Positions 63,094 to 64,000 of a stretch of DNA of 64,000 bases are shown here, in pieces. Numbering within the stretch: the first letter of the stretch is position 1; each line of letters opens with the position of its first letter. This stretch comes from CAVRXT01 sp049644285. GTDB lineage: Bacteria > Acidobacteriota > Terriglobia > Acidiferrales > UBA7541. The DNA lies in contig JBARRP010000097.1 in the NCBI GenBank assembly GCA_049644285.1, positions 1 through 64,000 on the forward strand. The letters run 5' to 3'. Both the position numbers and the translations under genes were made by a program. A model generated the notes under the pieces. The model was not told the origin of the DNA. It saw only the letters and a program-made list of their open reading frames with translations, and searched no databases.

Positions 63094-64000
63094 TTGTCGA
63101 GCCTCGTCAACACCAAGTCACTCGCCCGTCCTCGCCCGCTCCTGCTCGCCTTCGCGCTTGCCGGAGTTGTTGTCGCTTGGTCGTTTAATTTCATCGCCGG
63201 AAAAGTGGCTCTCCGGCACCTGAACCCTCTCGCTCTCGCTTCTTTTCGCATTGAGCTTGCCGGCCTGATTCTTCTCTTCCTCTACCTGAGCCGCTCGCGA
63301 GCAACCCGGTTTCAGGCCAGAGATTTTTGGACGTTTGCGATCCTGGGTTTCTTCGGGGTGGTCATGAACTCTGGCCTTTTCACCATCGGTCTGGCTTTCA
63401 CAACCGCCGGTCACTCTTCGATTATCTGCGGATGGGGACCGTTGTTGGTTCTGCTGCTGGCGAGAACTCAGGGCCTGGAATCCCTGACGTTCGGAAAGCT
63501 CGGCGGAATGGCTCTGTCCTCGATCGGGGTGGTGATCCTGGCAACCGAGAAGGGCCTCGGCTTCCATTCCCCAGAATTGGTCGGCGACTTGATCACCCTC
63601 GTCGGCTCGACGGGCTTTGCTCTTTATACCGTCTTCGCTAAGAAGGTTGCCGCCCGTTACGATTCGCTGTCGATGAACACGTTCAACAATGTCGCCGGCG
63701 CAATTCTCCTCCTGCCCCTCGCCATTTATGAGGGAATCCGCCTCAATTGGCCCGGCGTAGGCTGGGCCGGCTGGATTGGATTGTTCTACATGGCCGCGAT
63801 CATCTCGGTGGCGTCCTACCTGCTCTACTACTGGGCTTTGCGGCACATGAGCGCTTCGCGGCTAGCAGCGATCAGCTATTTCGAGCCCGTCCTTGTGGTC
63901 ATTCTCGGTATTCTATTCCTCGGCGAACACATCACTCGCAGTCTCCTGGCCGGCGGCACCCTCGTACTCATCGGCGTGTACATCACCGAGCGCTCCCGCG
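63094..64000 (+). CDS. EamA/DMT-family transporter (3' end outside window)
   Basis: The frame from TTG 63094 stays open to the last base, so the gene is truncated by the window edge; about 302 residues are visible. It contains two EamA repeats with about ten membrane spans: LLLAFALAGVVVAWSFNFIAGKVAL begins the first, and FALYTVFAKKVAARYDSLSMNTF the second, ending SYFEPVLVVILGILFLGEHIT, a typical final segment. The family exports metabolites such as amino acids. It starts two bases after the racemase stop, so it likely belongs to that operon and might export an amino acid product. Confidence 0.85.
   Translation, partial: MSSLVNTKSLARPRPLLLAFALAGVVVAWSFNFIAGKVALRHLNPLALASFRIELAGLILLFLYLSRSRATRFQARDFWTFAILGFFGVVMNSGLFTIGLAFTTAGHSSIICGWGPLLVLLLARTQGLESLTFGKLGGMALSSIGVVILATEKGLGFHSPELVGDLITLVGSTGFALYTVFAKKVAARYDSLSMNTFNNVAGAILLLPLAIYEGIRLNWPGVGWAGWIGLFYMAAIISVASYLLYYWALRHMSASRLAAISYFEPVLVVILGILFLGEHITRSLLAGGTLVLIGVYITERSR

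Noticed and set aside
63118..63846. Minus-strand frame at the right end
   Set aside because: The opposite strand encodes an EamA transporter with clear membrane spans running to the window edge.

Overview
The window is high-GC bacterial chromosome, most likely from an Acidobacteriota (probably the Terriglobia side). This is inference: it rests on the very typical acidobacterial Ser/Thr-kinase N-terminus preserved as a relic at 1912-1950, a DUF1844 protein, a DUF4097 GDG-repeat protein, a PUT-like amino acid/polyamine permease, and many GTG/TTG starts. Nearly all genes are chromosomal housekeeping genes. The only mobile-element trace is an IS30-family transposase tail at the left edge. There are no CRISPR arrays, rRNA genes or phage genes. 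The single tRNA found is tRNA-Phe(GAA) at 2180-2254.

Left part (1-13.4 kb): IS30 tail; a PUT-like permease; a 490-base non-coding stretch with a kinase relic; tRNA-Phe; then a minus-strand block with ftsK, uppP, a GNAT acetyltransferase, RNase J and a GlsB-like membrane protein. Next is a compact polyamine locus: agmatinase (speB), a deoxyhypusine-synthase-like protein and pyruvoyl-dependent arginine decarboxylase (pdaD). A GAF protein and a secreted 5'-nucleotidase follow.

Central metabolism (13.4-29 kb): sdhCAB, a membrane dipeptidase, two cyclophilins, a GT39-like glycosyltransferase, an unknown protein, mdh, icd, glnA, inositol-phosphate synthase and the GDG-repeat protein. Six short hairpins that begin with GTAG are scattered in intergenic gaps from 21 to 49 kb. 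Four of them form two inward-facing doublets, as in REP/REPIN elements.

29-49 kb: polX, a Nudix hydrolase, a LytTR response regulator, acyl-CoA dehydrogenase, a tryptophanyl-tRNA synthetase with an unusual internal insertion, scpA-scpB, a large-subunit pseudouridine synthase, hisC, a CoA-binding protein, rarA, a SpoU methyltransferase, a YrdC-type protein, and a tightly overlapped mutS-anmK-substrate-binding-lipoprotein unit.

49-64 kb: a CYTH protein, then the most interesting locus. A consensus-like promoter leads into a ~260-nt structured leader with an intrinsic terminator and a mutually exclusive antiterminator pairing. This precedes a soluble protein made of PRC-barrel plus the MgtE cytosolic sensor (MgtE_N + CBS pair) without the MgtE channel. 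That gene is translationally coupled to an Nramp-family permease whose metal-site motifs are altered (DPGN to DAGG, MPH to APW). It looks like a Mg2+ or other divalent-metal homeostasis module in which the sensor has been detached from MgtE. The window ends with uppS-cdsA-dxr-rseP, a Fur-family regulator, ribF with an MBL hydrolase, DUF1844, mazG, an acetyltransferase/N-succinylamino-acid-racemase pair suggesting D-to-L amino acid conversion, and an EamA transporter cut by the window edge.
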